Source: Rhytidiadelphus loreus
Lineage: Eukaryota > Streptophyta > Bryopsida > Hypnales > Hylocomiaceae
Length of the DNA stretch: 64,000 nt
Direction of reading: 5' to 3'
Assembly: GCA_947034895.1 (NCBI GenBank)
Contig: OX344761.1
Coordinates: 74,957,839 to 75,021,838 of the forward strand
Shown here: positions 13,111-27,000 of the stretch, in pieces
Layout of the letters: each line of letters opens with the position of its first letter
Numbering within the stretch: position 1 is the first letter of the stretch
The notes under the pieces: model-generated
The model's database searches: none
Seen by the model: only the letters and a program-made list of their open reading frames with translations
What the model was told of the DNA's origin: nothing
Made by a program: the position numbers and the translations under genes

Positions 13111-13518
13111 GACAACAATAATTTATTAATGCTATTAAAAGATAACGTGTCAATTAATGATTGGTGAATCTTCAAGTGCTATTAGGTACATTAGAAAGCG
13201 GTATTGAGTTGTAAGAGGACGTTTATGAATCCAATCTAGTGGCGGTGACAACAATAATTTATTAATGCTATTAAAAGATAACGTGTCAATTAATGATTGG
13301 TGAATCTTCAAGTGCTATTAGGTACATTAGAAAGCGGTATTGAGTTGTAAGAGGACGTTTATGAATCCAGTCTAGTGGCGGTGACAACAATAATTTATTA
13401 ATGCTATTAAAAGATAACGTGTCAATTAATGATTGGTGAATCTTCAAGTGCTATTAGGTACATTAGAAAGCGGTATTGAGTTGTAAGAGGACGTTTATGA
13501 ATCCAGTCTAGTGGCGGT
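13111..13518. repeat. Tandem repeat, 3 x 136 bp, almost identical
   Basis: Three head-to-tail copies of a 136-bp unit start at 13111, 13247 and 13383, each opening GACAACAATAATTTATTAAT and closing TAGTGGCGGT. The only difference noted is CCAATCT in unit 1 versus CCAGTCT in units 2 and 3. Such identity implies very recent expansion or gene conversion. No open frame spans the array. Confidence 0.97.
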
Positions 13519-13698
13519 TGTGCAATTTCACTTCAGAAATTCACAGAAATTACAATTTTTATCAAAAAATTATAATTCCACTTGGGTTTGACTCTTGAAA
13601 CAAGAACACACCTCTGAAAAATATGTGTCTTTTCTAAAGTTGGCCCCAATATAGTCAGATTGCAAATCAGGGTGGTCATGGGTAGTCCTACCTTAACT

Positions 13699-13842
13699 CT
13701 ATTGTATTTGTAAGGGCCTTTGGAATGAATTTAGATTTGTGTTGCATTACATTAACCCTTAGACAACATTCTATTGTGTTTGTAAGGGCCTTTGAAATGA
13801 ATTTAGGTTCATGCTACATTACATTAACCCTTAGACAACATT
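13699..13842. repeat. Tandem duplication, 2 x 72 bp
   Basis: Units begin CTATTGTATTTGTAAGGGCC and CTATTGTGTTTGTAAGGGCC and both end TTAGACAACATT. Each carries CATTACATTAACCCTTAG, the sequence that also forms the left end of the TTAA-bounded segment at 13824. Confidence 0.9.
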
Positions 13843-14150
13843 CCCTTGCCTAGTAGGCAACTCAAGGGATAATAAAAAATCTCCTTGAATAAAAAAAAAT
13901 CCTTAAATTAGGCCATGGGTTTTGCTACTTGTCCAAAATTTGTTCAATTAGGGCATGCAAAAGTGAACAATGAATAGTGCTTTGAATTTGCACTTTGCAA
14001 CCTAAATGCGGTGCTTGGGAAGCCCAATTCACTATAGAAGTGGGTCCACTAGGTTGAAACATTCCAAAACATGCCAAAAACACACACTTTCTGTCAATGA
14101 TTCTCTCAAAACCAAGGCACTAGGCGCTTGGCCTGTCATTTAAGGGTTAA
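13824..14150. mobile_element. Possible TTAA-bounded TIR element (327 bp with TTAA)
   Basis: Left end TTAACCCTTAGACAAC and right end TTTAAGGGTTAA are inverted over about 10 bp (TTAACCCTTA), with TTAA at both edges. This resembles the better supported element at 58989-59635. The inverted match is short and the left end also lies in a local 72-bp duplication, so this is tentative. Confidence 0.35.
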
Positions 14151-14436
14151 CGTAACACATCAAACCATCTGGTGGATGAATCTGTGTTGTATTGTTACTA
14201 CTGTACTCAACAGCAAGATACCTTCAGAGATGTGCTGCTTCCCCGACAGAGTCGACACGTAATTCCCCAACCAGCTTGCCAACTTGGCCATGATGAAGAG
14301 TTTTCGACGTCCTGTGCCTTCATGCCAAAGTCTCATAATAATTAAGCCAATCAAACGCATAGCCATCCAAAGCAAGTGAGAGAATACCCAAATGAAAAAA
14401 CGTGCAACCACATGCAATCGCAGTAGTCATCTTGAC

Positions 14437-14457
14437 ATTATTATTATTATTATTATT
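14437..14457. repeat. (ATT)7 microsatellite
   Basis: Seven uninterrupted ATT units. Confidence 0.95.
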
Positions 14458-15071
14458 CACAGAGATCGAAAAATTGCACGACATACGACCAACCTGGAGG
14501 TGGAATACAATTATGCTACAACACACCTCACTCAGAAATGACCAGCAAATTAAACACTTCGGGAGCAAAACGTTTCCTAATTAGTCTCACAAAATTGACG
14601 TGCAGAAATCACTGATCTAAAATACACTCTCCACATACAATGCTCAAACCAGACTTGCGTAGGTTCAAGCAAATTGGTGCCCCACTCGCCACCAAGCTCT
14701 ACATGCTGTGGTCGCCTGCAACCGGCCTTTAGGCTCCAGTCTGCCCACCTCGCAGGTTGACTTCATGGATGGATTCGTTTGCTTGTGAAAAGCCCACACC
14801 CTAAACGAAAAACTGTACAGTGAATCTAATTTGCGGAAATTTCAATGAAAACACATGCTTCCTCACAGGTAAACTAGGAGGGAACTCTCACTAGTCAGTC
14901 TTATAGACTACACTCAACCCTCTTTAATCGAACAGTCCCAGGGGATATATATTTTCTAAGAATCTGTCATGTTGTGGACATGTCTGATTGGATAGCTTCC
15001 ACATACCAGCCTGCGAATACATGTGAACAGAGCCTATTTGGAAGCGTGCTTGGAAAGGGTTGAGTGTACTA

Positions 15072-18000
15072 CTACTCCACAAAGCTGAGAAGGAAGCCGC
15101 TGACGATGCGGCGGACCAAAGTGTTGGGGATGTGGCGGCACAAGCGACCATCCAAGTAGGCAAGCCCGCTGGAGAGTACAAAGTTGGTAGCAGCATGACG
15201 AACGCGTGGGAGCATCCCCTCTTGGGGTTGGCTGGGCTCCTCCACAGGCACGACAGCTTTTTCCTGAGCTGCTACGGGCTTCTCCTCCTCACCTCCTCTT
15301 GGGAAATGCAAATATTTGGACACCTGCTTTCGCAAGCCCTGCACGGCAATGACGACTAAGAGCTGCTCACTGAGTGCAATCATCGCAGGCCCCAGTCGTC
15401 TCTCCTGCAGCATCATCCACCACGTGATGATCAATTGTCTACTCAGATAGTTCAGAAAATGCTACCCACACAGGGAAAGCTTCCAATCTGTTGGGAGTAC
15501 AAAAAATGTCAATAAGGAGCGTGGGGCTTACATTGTCGCCTAAAAGTCGCCGTGTTGGTCGAGCAGTGCCAAGTGATGATTCTCCAGTAAGAAGGCCTTC
15601 TGCTATCAGAAACTTCTTCACAGCACTCATTATCTCTTCCATAAGAGACGTGTTTGGAGGCAGATTTCTTAGCAAGACCTGGGATAACAAATCAAATGAT
15701 CAGACAGGTGAATCTTACCCAAAGATGAATATTAAAAGGGTGACAACAGTCTGTGATAGCTTACCTCTTCGTCGGTAACTTTCACCTTCAAGTAGTCTTG
15801 CCTGAACTGAGAATCCAACATTGCCTGCAAGTAACCCTCAATGTAAACCTGCACATTTTATTTTCTTATGGTCAGACCAAACAAAGATCCTGTTCATAAA
15901 TCGACTCCGACACTTGAATTGACAAGCTGTAAACCTTCATATGAGAACTCTTAAATTATAATTAGTTCTCACTCGCATACAAGGGCACAAGTTGGTGAGA
16001 AGATAACACATACCTCATCCATACCAACACTGTGATCCAATTTTATGCGCCTTGTAGAACCCCCCTGCGCAACAGCACTGCGAAGCACTGCAGGGCGCAT
16101 GGCCACATTCAAAATACCTCGTCTGAAGCCGCTTAACTGCAGCCATAGTTGGAAAACCCATGTGAAGACAACTCTTACATCATATAGAATAATTGAGCGA
16201 GACAATGCAAAATATACTCCGGAGTACTAGGTACCCCCCCAGAAGCGCAAAAAGAGTCTGGATAGAAAACACATAACAGAAAGAAAATGCATACGCTTCA
16301 GAAAACTGGCGACCACTTGCAAGACGCAATAGAATACTAATAAAGTAATCACACTAGAGTATGAGAGAATACCAGGCCATCCAAACCACTCGTCTCGGCT
16401 CCCTTGAGCACACTATCTGAGACTTCCGTAACAACCGCGAAAAGAATGTTTGATCCCGCCGCTTTTACCTATCAAACCACCCTGAGAGTAAATACAGTCT
16501 ACACAAGTTGCCTGTAACAGACTGAAAAAAATCATCTTCTGACTTCTTATACCGTTTGAATACCATGGAATGCCAAAATCCAAGAATATTCTGAAGCCAT
16601 ACCGTGTGCTCAACATCTCCCAAAAGGCGACTTGTTCCTCCTTGCCCTTTCTTTCGCATGCCTTTGCTAAGAATATTGAACATTCCTGAAAAATAAAATA
16701 GATCAATCAATTTAAAGGCAAAACAGAACCATGCTTCAAGGAGTAGCTCACTAAAAGTCCACAGGTTACTAAAAACTCACATAGATCAACGATTCACTAG
16801 ATAATAAAATATTGATCGGTCCTAATGTGTACCTAGTGTAAGACCCTGGACGTCGACTGAGCCGCTTGATGGATCAAAGAACACATCAAGACTGGAGGCA
16901 GCAGAGTCATCAAACAAGGAAGCAAATCCAGGCGGTAATAGCGAGCTTCCCCTTGCAATATAGATGGCTCGCATTGCATACCTGCACAAAAATAAGAGAA
17001 GTTTATTTCTTCTGATTTGTTACCCATCCGCACAACCATATCAACTGTTGTCCAGATGGAATCAATCATAGCCACACTGCTTAGGATGATTATCATACAG
17101 TGGGTTTCTACTGGTAAACAATTCGGAATCACATAAATAGAACAGTCAAAGAGCAGAGAGTGTCTTACCAGGAATAATGCTGGGCGCATTTAACAGCAAG
17201 CTGGGCGTAGGTAAGCAGTGCGTTGGACAAAAGCACTCCGTTAAGCTCGACCTTGAAACCTCGAACAGCAGGTACCTGAACAATTCTTGCCGACACTCCA
17301 AAAGTCAGGTTCCCTAGCATTATGCTCTACTTTAGTGTAATAGATAGTGCTGTCAGGTGCGAAGTGGAACTGCAATGTAGTCACACACTTGCTAGAGCCA
17401 CTTACATCTGAAAGTTAAAAACCCAACAAAGTACAGCTTTTACCTTGATTACTGTGTGTAGAAGGGCTCGCAGTGTCTCTTGCGCTGAAGTGTAGTCAGC
17501 TCGAGGGTTTCCAGGTGTGTAGCTTGCCAAAATCTGTAAAAGAATACCCTGCCTTAAAAACGACTCTGCGTGAAAAAATTCAAGCAACGTCCTAAATTTG
17601 GAAACTTATAAAATGTCATGTATGTCCATCTTTTATGTGAACACGAAGTAGCTTTCTGCTTTCACAAACAGGAAAATAAATCTCTGACTATCAAAATAAA
17701 CTTAGCTCCAAGCACAGACTTACCTTGATAGGATGTATCTCGAATCGTTCATAATAAATAAGTCGACTGGGCCCAGTTGACGGTGCAAGTGAAGTGCGAT
17801 AAAATGGTGCCAATTTCATCAAAGTATCTTCGTCAATGTTGAGATCCACAGCCTGACAAAAAAATCAAGGTATTTTTCCCTAGTGAGCACATTAAACGCC
17901 TTGTAGACCAAGTTACCTGGATACGCTTGTCTAGCAAAATACAGCTGCTTGCTGTCCTCATGGACTCAAGGAAAGTGTAGCCAGCAAGATTCCATGGAAT

Positions 18001-21000
18001 GGACTCTGACCACGTGAAGATTAGACATGATGTGTTCGCTTAATCCCTTTGTATCTTGTATTCATATTGCTACTTGTAATGCAGCTATTCAAATAAAAAG
18101 ATACACCTATAAGTACATATAATAATTCTGCCTTCCGCAATGAGATTTTCGCACGATAATAGTCACTACAAAGAACTTTTGGAGTTGTGAGGCTTCTATC
18201 CCTTAAAGATAGCCAGATTCATGGCAAGTATTCAGTCCTAGTCAACCTACATAAAATGAAATTCCTGATCTAGGGAGTTGATCTTAGCTCTAACTGCCAA
18301 TAAATCTCAATATGTAGAAAGAGAGCAGCCAAAAGTCTTAAAATTTTAGAATACCCATATTCAGCACGAATGAAATGAAAAGAACCTGCAAGAGAAGGGA
18401 CGCATAGTGAAGCTGAATGGGATTGGTTCCTCTGTGTGCAACCACACACGCCATATGCAACACCGTCTGCCCCTGCTTGTCATCTCCGCTCTGTCCATGA
18501 ACACGGACCATATGCACAACCGTAGATCCCTGCCACTTCACGTCCATATCCAAACGCTGCCCAGTCCAGAACGTGAGTCAACAGCCATCAATGCGCCGAA
18601 AGATAGAGGGAATTACATGAGTTGGAAAATATGAATGACACATGCAGGACTGCAGAACTGTACCAAGCCGGAATACGTAGAATCTTCACCGAAGAGTCAA
18701 CAAGCTACCGTCTTACGACATGCCCACACATACTCGATAAGAAACACATTTGAGAAAGAAGTCAATCTTAGCCACAGAAGTTTGAAATGTCAACTCACCT
18801 CAACTTTGAGTTGACACAACGTGCACTCGTCAGTTACTAGACCCTCGATAAGTAGATTTGTTGCACGGGCAACAACAATTGGTGCATATAGGACACGCTT
18901 TTCAGTCGATGGGTCTCCAGCATCTTTTTCGACCTCAGAAGCATCGCTCTTCTGTGCAGCAAAACTGTAAGTTCAGAATAGCCTCACATCGCACTAGGCA
19001 AAGGGTTGTCTAATAAAAGTTATGACGGGAGAATTCACGACTTATATATTCCACAACTCGTTGCTGAAGACGGTGTTCAGCAGAGACTGCAAAACGTATG
19101 TTGCCCTCAAACAAAGAAGACTTCAAGTTTGGGCCGACTTGTAAATCGTTGTGTCGCAGAATATTTCTCTAGATTCTGTATTGGACGATATTAAACAAAC
19201 ATGGGCCTACAGCCGAACATCCTCCTGAATCGAGAAGCAAACAACAACCACATAATTACTAAGCTTAAATTTCAACAAAGAAATCGTCTGCTGATATTAG
19301 ATACCTGTTTAACTGGTTCAACAATGCTGAAAAAGAAAAGTGGAATCTTCACTTCCATTTCCGTCTTCGGTCTTCTCATGGTCGATTGCCACCCAGATTG
19401 TTTATTTGAATCACTGTGAATACATATACGCAAAACTCGAGTGGGTCCATCGGCAACAACTTCGTAACCTACGTTCAGAAACATGGTGCCAGCGGTACTT
19501 CCATCGCCTTCGTTGTCGGAATCTTTTGAATCGTCCGTGAAAGGAAGTTGAAAGGAGAAACCTTTACCGCTCCTTGTAGCACCAAAACGCTTCCATTCCC
19601 TGATTTTGTCCATATTGATGACTTGACAGAGTTGAGTTCCTGCACAAAAAGATATATGTCAACCTTGAAAGAAGTGAAGTCTATCAACATGTCATGAAGG
19701 TTGACTTCTCTTAATCATAGAATGCTGTTTATCCCCATTGATAGAGTTCAGGAAAGTAATAGAAAAGAAAGAAAAAATTCACAGTCCAGAGGTCAACAAA
19801 ACTGAGACCTCATAATTGTAATAAAGTGGTTGTAAAAACTTCTTTTCCAAAAGCATTCGCAAGTATGTGGATAATGAAAATAATTAATGAAACAAAAGAT
19901 TAAAACCATATCAAAGGCTCAAAACAGATTTGACCTTTGAAATTTAATATTATCCATTGGACTGGAAGTTCAGCATCTAGCGAAACCCAGAGTTTTAAAT
20001 AATTAAAATCCTAAGAATGAAAAATGAAAATTTATAATCCGCTTTGAGAAATCCTACAGAACTTCAATCTGAAACAAAAAATTATCTTACTTAAAAATTA
20101 AACAGGTAGTCAACGGTGAGCAGGTTCAAACAGACATTCATGGCACGCAGAAGTGAACCTTCTCAAAGTGGATCTGGACATTCTGAGAATCAAAATTCAA
20201 ATCACCTTGAATCGTTACAACAAGCTTATGAGTTAGGCCCAAGTCGTCCCAGACATAATTGACTGAAGCCCCTGCTTGGAGCACTTCTGTTTGCGTCAAA
20301 CCCTGTGACCATAAAAACAAAAAAAGAGGAAATCAAAATATAGCACGAATGTACAGGCGTGCAGCACATACCCAAGGCTATGAACTGATCAAAGAAGACA
20401 CTGGTATTGACGATCACCATTGCAGGATGAAGTAGACAGAGTACTCCGAATAGGGCAGCAGTACTGAAGTAACCATACGATTGCCGTTAACTGCAATCAA
20501 AAAAGGAGTTGCAAAACGCTTGCCTTTTGACTGTAGAGTAGAGCGCCTGAACGCAAGGCATTCTCAATTCGATACGGGATAGCATCGGCTGAATGCCGAC
20601 GAAAGCACATTGAAAGAGATGGGCTGTCTTCCTGCACCTCTGCCAGGGCGAACAACATTCTTCCCTTCGCTTGCTTATTAGAACTAGCAAATCCCAACTG
20701 TCCTTGCCGTCGTATCTTGATCCAGAAGGAACCTAACGCAGCCGCACAAACAGGTCCAGACCAGTCCCACTCAGGTCCCCGTGGTTTAAACCGAACGGAG
20801 AGTGGCGCCTGGAAGGGGTTCTGCTCATCATCACTCTTTCTCTCTTCACCACCTTCCTCTGGTGAAACCCGGCAATTTAGAGCTGTTTTCTCTCCAGGGC
20901 TAAGCTCCATGACTGAGGAATTATCATTCTGCAGGAAGGTATCATGTGAACAACCACAAAGAGTATTAGAGATATCAACACCGTCCAAGAATATTCAACA

Positions 21001-24000
21001 GTTAACAGAGGCTGAAGATCCAACAAGTGAAGTAACGGGGGAAGAGCAGGTATCATGCAGTCAGCGGAGCATGTGCGACAAGCATCTAGTGAGGAGAAAC
21101 ATCTACAGTGAAGAAAACCATCTACATTGAAGGAGATACAAGTTGTAATGATCCTCTTCACCAATTATTTTCACCACGTTTGTGAATAAATTAGTTTTTT
21201 CTGCATGAACCCAAAGTCACCTTGCTACCATTTCTGAATGATGCTATGGAGTTCGTGATTGTCATGGATGATGACAACTGCGTTGTACAAAAGACTAACC
21301 TGAAAGCCATCTTGACAAACGCAGATTACATCATTTGACTTATTTACGACAATGTAGCGAGGAGCAAGGTGAACTGTGCCCGTCGGGTTCTTATCTCCAG
21401 TAGCTGGAAGCTGCAGATCGACCCCCAACTGGACTCGTGGATCTGCGTCCTCTTTGTTTGAAACTTTGAGACTAATCTCTGTTGATCCCGCCAAATTGTC
21501 TAGATCCAGTAAAGCAGGTTGAGCCTCTGGTAGAACTTGTTTCATCATCACTTTACTTGACCTGTGACAATCGTTGAGCAATGTCTCTAACTCATTAATA
21601 ATATATCTCTGACACTTCATATTATTTCAGCCCACATGGCATGTTTAATATAATAAAAACAATAAAATAAACACAATCACTATGTAAACGGTTTCTATAA
21701 TAAAGGACTCAAACCATGTTTAATAAAATAAACACAATAAACGGTTTCTATAATAAAGGACTCAAACTAGCATAAAGATTTTCAAAAGTAAAGGAAGATG
21801 CTGAGAGGCTCTGAAAACCACGCACTTATTGAACCAAGAAATTCTTGAGCCAGGACGAAGGGTGGATACTGTTTCTTCTGAAGGCCACTCCAAATTATTA
21901 TCGTTCTTTGATCCTCTCCTCCTGAAACAATGCATGCAGATATTCATGTCGAGAAAATAACTAAGAATTTGCTCCCACGATGAAACACATTGGTAACAGT
22001 TCATCTCAAAGAAATAGATCATAGCAGCATGACACACTTTCAAATACTAAAATTCCGAACTTAAAAATGCCTCACAGTAACTGTGAAACTAAATTTACTG
22101 GTGCAACATCATCTTTCGAAAGTCATGCTATATCAAAACCAATAGGCGAAAATTTTCAGTCAGGACAAGTGCATGAAAAAAAAAAAATCTTAAATTCATC
22201 AATACTCACCACAGATAAGAGCTTTTCTGTCTTGGAGCACAGTAAAGAAGTGGAACGTGGCTGTCGTTAAAAATTGCATACTTGGTATAAAGCACCACCT
22301 AATATCAAATCATTGAATGCCATGTCAGGTGGATAAGAATTCGTTGACCTCTACTCGCTAGGTTCCCACACACCAGGCATGTGGTTCACAGAATATTGAA
22401 ACCCAGGCATTCATAGCAATTACCACGCCACCCGTCTTTGTTAACAAGCACGGCAAAGGCTGTATCATTCGATTTAAGCAACGTAATATAGCATGCAAAC
22501 AAGCGAAAAAAGGATCGTGTCTCATGCTAAAAATGCAAACGATACACCTTAACAAAATAAGACGCCACCGTAGACTTGCCTCAAGAACACCGTCGTCGTC
22601 TTGACGAACTTTCATCTTTCCATAATGGGCACCGTCACAGAAATCCACATCTAGCTCCGTTTCACGCAAACTACCTCCTTCGATTGAAGCATCAGGTGAT
22701 TTCTTATCCCGGCCAAATATTGGTATCTGCTTGCTTGTGAGGCTAGATTTTAGGTGCTTAATGACCAGAGACAGCACACCTAGATCTGCATACATTAGTT
22801 CCATCTTCCCTGCTTTGACGATGACTTCATTTTTGGGATGCAGTTGACTTCCAGCTTTACCACTAGCCCTACCTGTAATTCGTAATAGTTTTCTCGTCAG
22901 TACTGCAGCACAGATATAGACGTTCCAGTGCAAGAACCAGTGGATTCTCGAGATGTTACCTGGAGGCAGTGCAAATAGCTTGGCGCTGATGTTGGATGTG
23001 AAGAGGTTGAAGATTCGAATAGTTGGGAGGAGAAGAATTTCCTGCTGCTCCTGCCATGATGCAACAGGTGGCTTGCCCCCTATTGGTTCTTTGTCGAGCC
23101 TCACCACTGGAACCTGTCTCTTTGTTGTTCTGATCAGAAAATAGAGGCCATCGTCTTTGTTCTCTGGACTTTTTTCTGGGCAAAACACTGAACATAAAAG
23201 AATTTTCGAAAGGCAATTAGTTAGAACGCAACATCAAGACATAGAGTAATCTTTTTAACATCTTAATTCCACGAGAACAAAGAATTCCAGAATTGAAACT
23301 CTCAAACCAGTCACCGTTTGGAAACGTCTCACTCCCTGAGCTTAAGAATTCCATGACCTGTTCTCTGTGAGCAGTAAGCCAGGGTGATCTCATATTCATT
23401 AACGAAAGACAAACAACAATTCAATCATACATGATAGACTTGATATTCTTGAAATTGATGATACAATGGAACGATCTAAGATGATCATACACAAAATATG
23501 TTTCGCAATAAACCAAGTGATATAGAAAGTCAACCTGTTCCAAAAGCAACATCAGAATTGCGACCACCAATCTTCCTTTTGAAATCATACTGAAACTTCT
23601 CAAACAAATTCGAAACCCGCACAGCCTTGGCTCCCTTCACGTCATCTGACCAATCATAAGCACTGGGGGCTTCTTCTTTCCCACTTTCGCCCGAATCTGA
23701 GCCACTGGCAGGCCTTATAGAGAGCAGAAAATTTCCTTCGAACCAGAAACGCATCCAAAGAAATGTTAACGCAAGAACGCTGCATAAAGGGAAATTCCTT
23801 GTGCAAAACAACATGACAAAAACAACATGCGATCAACATGAACGAGAATTAAAAGCCGTCAACATTATGATCATATGCATACTACTAGAAGGTTCAGCTA
23901 CCCTTACCAACATTGAAAGAGGAAAGAGCTTTCCGTAGCTCTCCTTCGAGTTTTAGGGAGTCAAAAGATCCCATGCAATCGTCAATAGTGTCACCATCTT

Positions 24001-27000
24001 CAAGTAGGACCACAGCACCATCCCCTTCCTGCCTTGGCCGTCGGCATTGAAGTTCCAAAAATAGCCCAGTTGCATTACGTATCCGAACCATCGGAGAAAC
24101 TATCAAAGATACTCCACCCTAGAGATACACACGCTTCAGAAATGGATCTTAGCACTAGAGGACAACAAGCAGAGAAAACATAATATTCAAGACTAATCAT
24201 ACAATCTCCAAGTTTCTTGTTCCTCAGACTATCACAATCACAAAACGTTAATAAAAGTCCTTGAAATCAATTGGACTCTAAAAGCAAACAAACAGTATCT
24301 ACGAACATGTTCTCTTGGTCCTTCGAAGTTACCACAGAAAAAGGGACTCCATGTCAGGTTCACATTTTGCTGAGTAATTAGTGCTGAACAAAGAAGAAGC
24401 ATGCAATTCACAGTGGCTCCCAACGCGCATTACCTGGCTTTGCCGCAAGACATCCACAACTAAGATTGGCCCAGGGCCAGCATTCCTACGCCCTGCAAAT
24501 AGAAATAAGCATTTTATTCAGATTTCACAGAATATCAAAACCACCAAAATTTCTTGAGAGAGTACTAATGGGAGGTATACCTTCACCCAACTTCAATCGA
24601 GTTCGCACTGCTTTCACACCAGGCTCTAACAAAGACATCTGAACAGATGACGAGTGTCCACCACCCTGCTTTTGCAAATAAACATCAGCTGATGACGCCA
24701 CCTCAGCTGATGATAAGTCCCGCCGAGAAGTTGTATGCCTTTAAAAGCAGACGATGATCAGAGCAGTCAATAATTTTAATTCTCCTACTACAGGCAGGCC
24801 ATCAGTACCCTAAACGGGATCAACACTTATATCTTTACTTTCTTGACAATAAATCTAGGTATCGATAACAGAAAAAAAAATTCAAAAATCTATCTCGAAA
24901 CAGTAAATTTCCTCACTTCAATAACATCTGTTCCATGTACCTGATGAGAAACGCATCTGTCTCCCAAGATTCAATTATTTCCTCTTGCCTAGCATGTCCG
25001 TGATCAAAACGACATACCAAATCTAATCCTGTCCGGTTCTCTACCTGCGCAGAAGAAAAAAAAAAAAATCATTAAATCATTCTTATTGAATAAATAAAAC
25101 AGAAATATAACTTGAAAATAAAGAACAAAGCAAGGATTTGTCAAAAAATTCCGAAAGAGTCTTTCTGCATATTTCGTCTAGAAGAGAAAAGAGTTTTTCG
25201 TTCTCTATAGAACGACGAGACCTGGCAGCAAAGACGGAATTTTGTTGAACCAAAAACAGTACCTGGCAGCGATTTGCTAATACCGGAGACTGTCCTAAGG
25301 TGTAAGGACCGGCCAGATCAAGAGCTCCTATAAGAAACAGCAATGTATCCAACGACAACTCGCTTATAATAATGTCAACCTGTACAGTATAGATAATAAA
25401 AGATCAGAATATGAGCATACAAATCTTTTTGCATGGTAGAGTATCAAATATATCATTATTCAAGTAACTAACGCAGTCTCATTGAAACTAACTAATTTGG
25501 TTTCCGAGTGCCCACTACACATTCTAGTCATTGGAAGGAGTGATTTTTCAAAACAAGTTAAACATTGTATTAAATCAGTAGCCAATCAACACCACCTGCA
25601 TTCCCACTTGACTCTAGGATATATTCCTTTATACAGTAGAATCAGTACTTGCCTGTGAGTATTGTACCTTAAATTCCAAGGAACAGACAAAGCACCTCAG
25701 CAGGAAAGAGTGACGGCTGAAATACGTAACTGCAACGAGAGGGCCATGGAGTACTAACGACCAGGGGTTACAAGAAAAGTACAAACCTTCCGCAGCCGAC
25801 AGAACAAAGAAACAGGTGTCTTATTGCTGACAACTCTCGCAAATTGCTTCTCATTCCGTGCACGGTATAGTAATTCTACCCCAATTGGATTGATCATAGC
25901 TACCCTGCAAGCAATAATTCCAAAACAAATATTAATGCTTCCAAACAAGTGGTCGCTTTGCGACATTCCAGGACCGAACCTTCCACAGAGTTATAAGTTT
26001 CCTAGACTATCTACTTTAATCGTCAAGATTATTAGAGTGCTCAGTAACTGGGCTCAAAGCTTACCCTTCAAGAACCATATATATAAGAACTGTATCTTTC
26101 TGGAAGGATCAGCAGACAAATGAATACCTCTCCACATTTGTTCAGGGAATCCAAACTGCATCGAACACAAACTGGTATAGGTGCAACGACAGAGAAAATT
26201 ACAGAAGTTTGTTCCAGTCACCAAACATGACATCACAGGTACAAAAACGAACATTTTTGAAAGAGTGACTAGTACAGAATGAGGGATGTAAAGGTAATGT
26301 ACCAGCAGCTGTTCTGAGCTTGAAAATAGTCAAGGGATATACTGCACCCAAACAGTACCCTCATCTTGCCAGATCCCATCTGTAACACAGCACCAATGTC
26401 TTGCATACACAGTCTAACCAGAGGGAGTAGATGCATGCCTCCAGAGGCTTCGTGCAACAACGTGAAAGTAACATCATGAATATCACATGTGACATCTGGG
26501 ATCACCGTAGCAGCTACAGCGGTGTCCTTCAATTGTTGACTAGTGTCATGCTCATGACCATGGTCCACCTCGTCTTTATCCCCATGCTCTAAGGACACAA
26601 GCTTCGCAGCTTCAGGCTCCTCTTTATCGCGTGCTAGTATCCGCAGCTTGAACGAATTACCCGGTCGCTTGACCAGCATTGGAAAACCTTCGGAAAGTGA
26701 TAGGCCGCATTTGCTTTTCTGGTTGACCAAGTGAAAAGCACGGCGAGATGTTTGAAACCCGAGCTCTTCACTCCCTTCAGACTTCTCTTCGATGCTTTCA
26801 ATGCATTCCCAAAGCTCCCAAGAGTTTTCACGGGTGGTGGTAACCTCTGCCAGTCCAGAGCCAGGGAGAAAGTGAACTCGATAAGGCTCACCATTGCTGT
26901 CGCTCGCATGAAGAGACAACAAGGAGAACCACTTCGTCTTCCCATTCTTATTCCTTTGATATTTCACCTACAAAAGAGAAGTTCTTTAGAATTTCATGGA

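Larger units (their letters stand above)
10733..15071. other. Intergenic region with 3' flanks and repeats
   Basis: The first kilobase is presumably 3' UTR/flank of the phosphodiesterase. No gene was recognised up to the stop codon of the VPS13-type gene. Content is a diverged dispersed repeat (12360-12740), TIR element copy B (from 12763), a 136-bp triplication (13111-13518), a 72-bp duplication (13699-13842), a TTAA-bounded segment (13824-14150) and an (ATT)7 run. About 14.6-15.07 kb is probably the 3' UTR of the downstream gene. Confidence 0.6.

Noticed and set aside
23290..23345. Possible small VPS13 exon with text ETFPNGDWFESFNSG between exons 19 and 20
   Set aside because: It could be spliced in phase, but its donor is poor and exons 19 and 20 join in phase without it. 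Left out, not excluded.
26124..26155. Possible extra VPS13 exon with text FGFPEQMWR between exons 12 and 13
   Set aside because: Including it breaks the phase into exon 13, whereas direct joining of 26303 to 25904 is in phase and gives the conserved order NSCW then VAMINPIGVELLYR.
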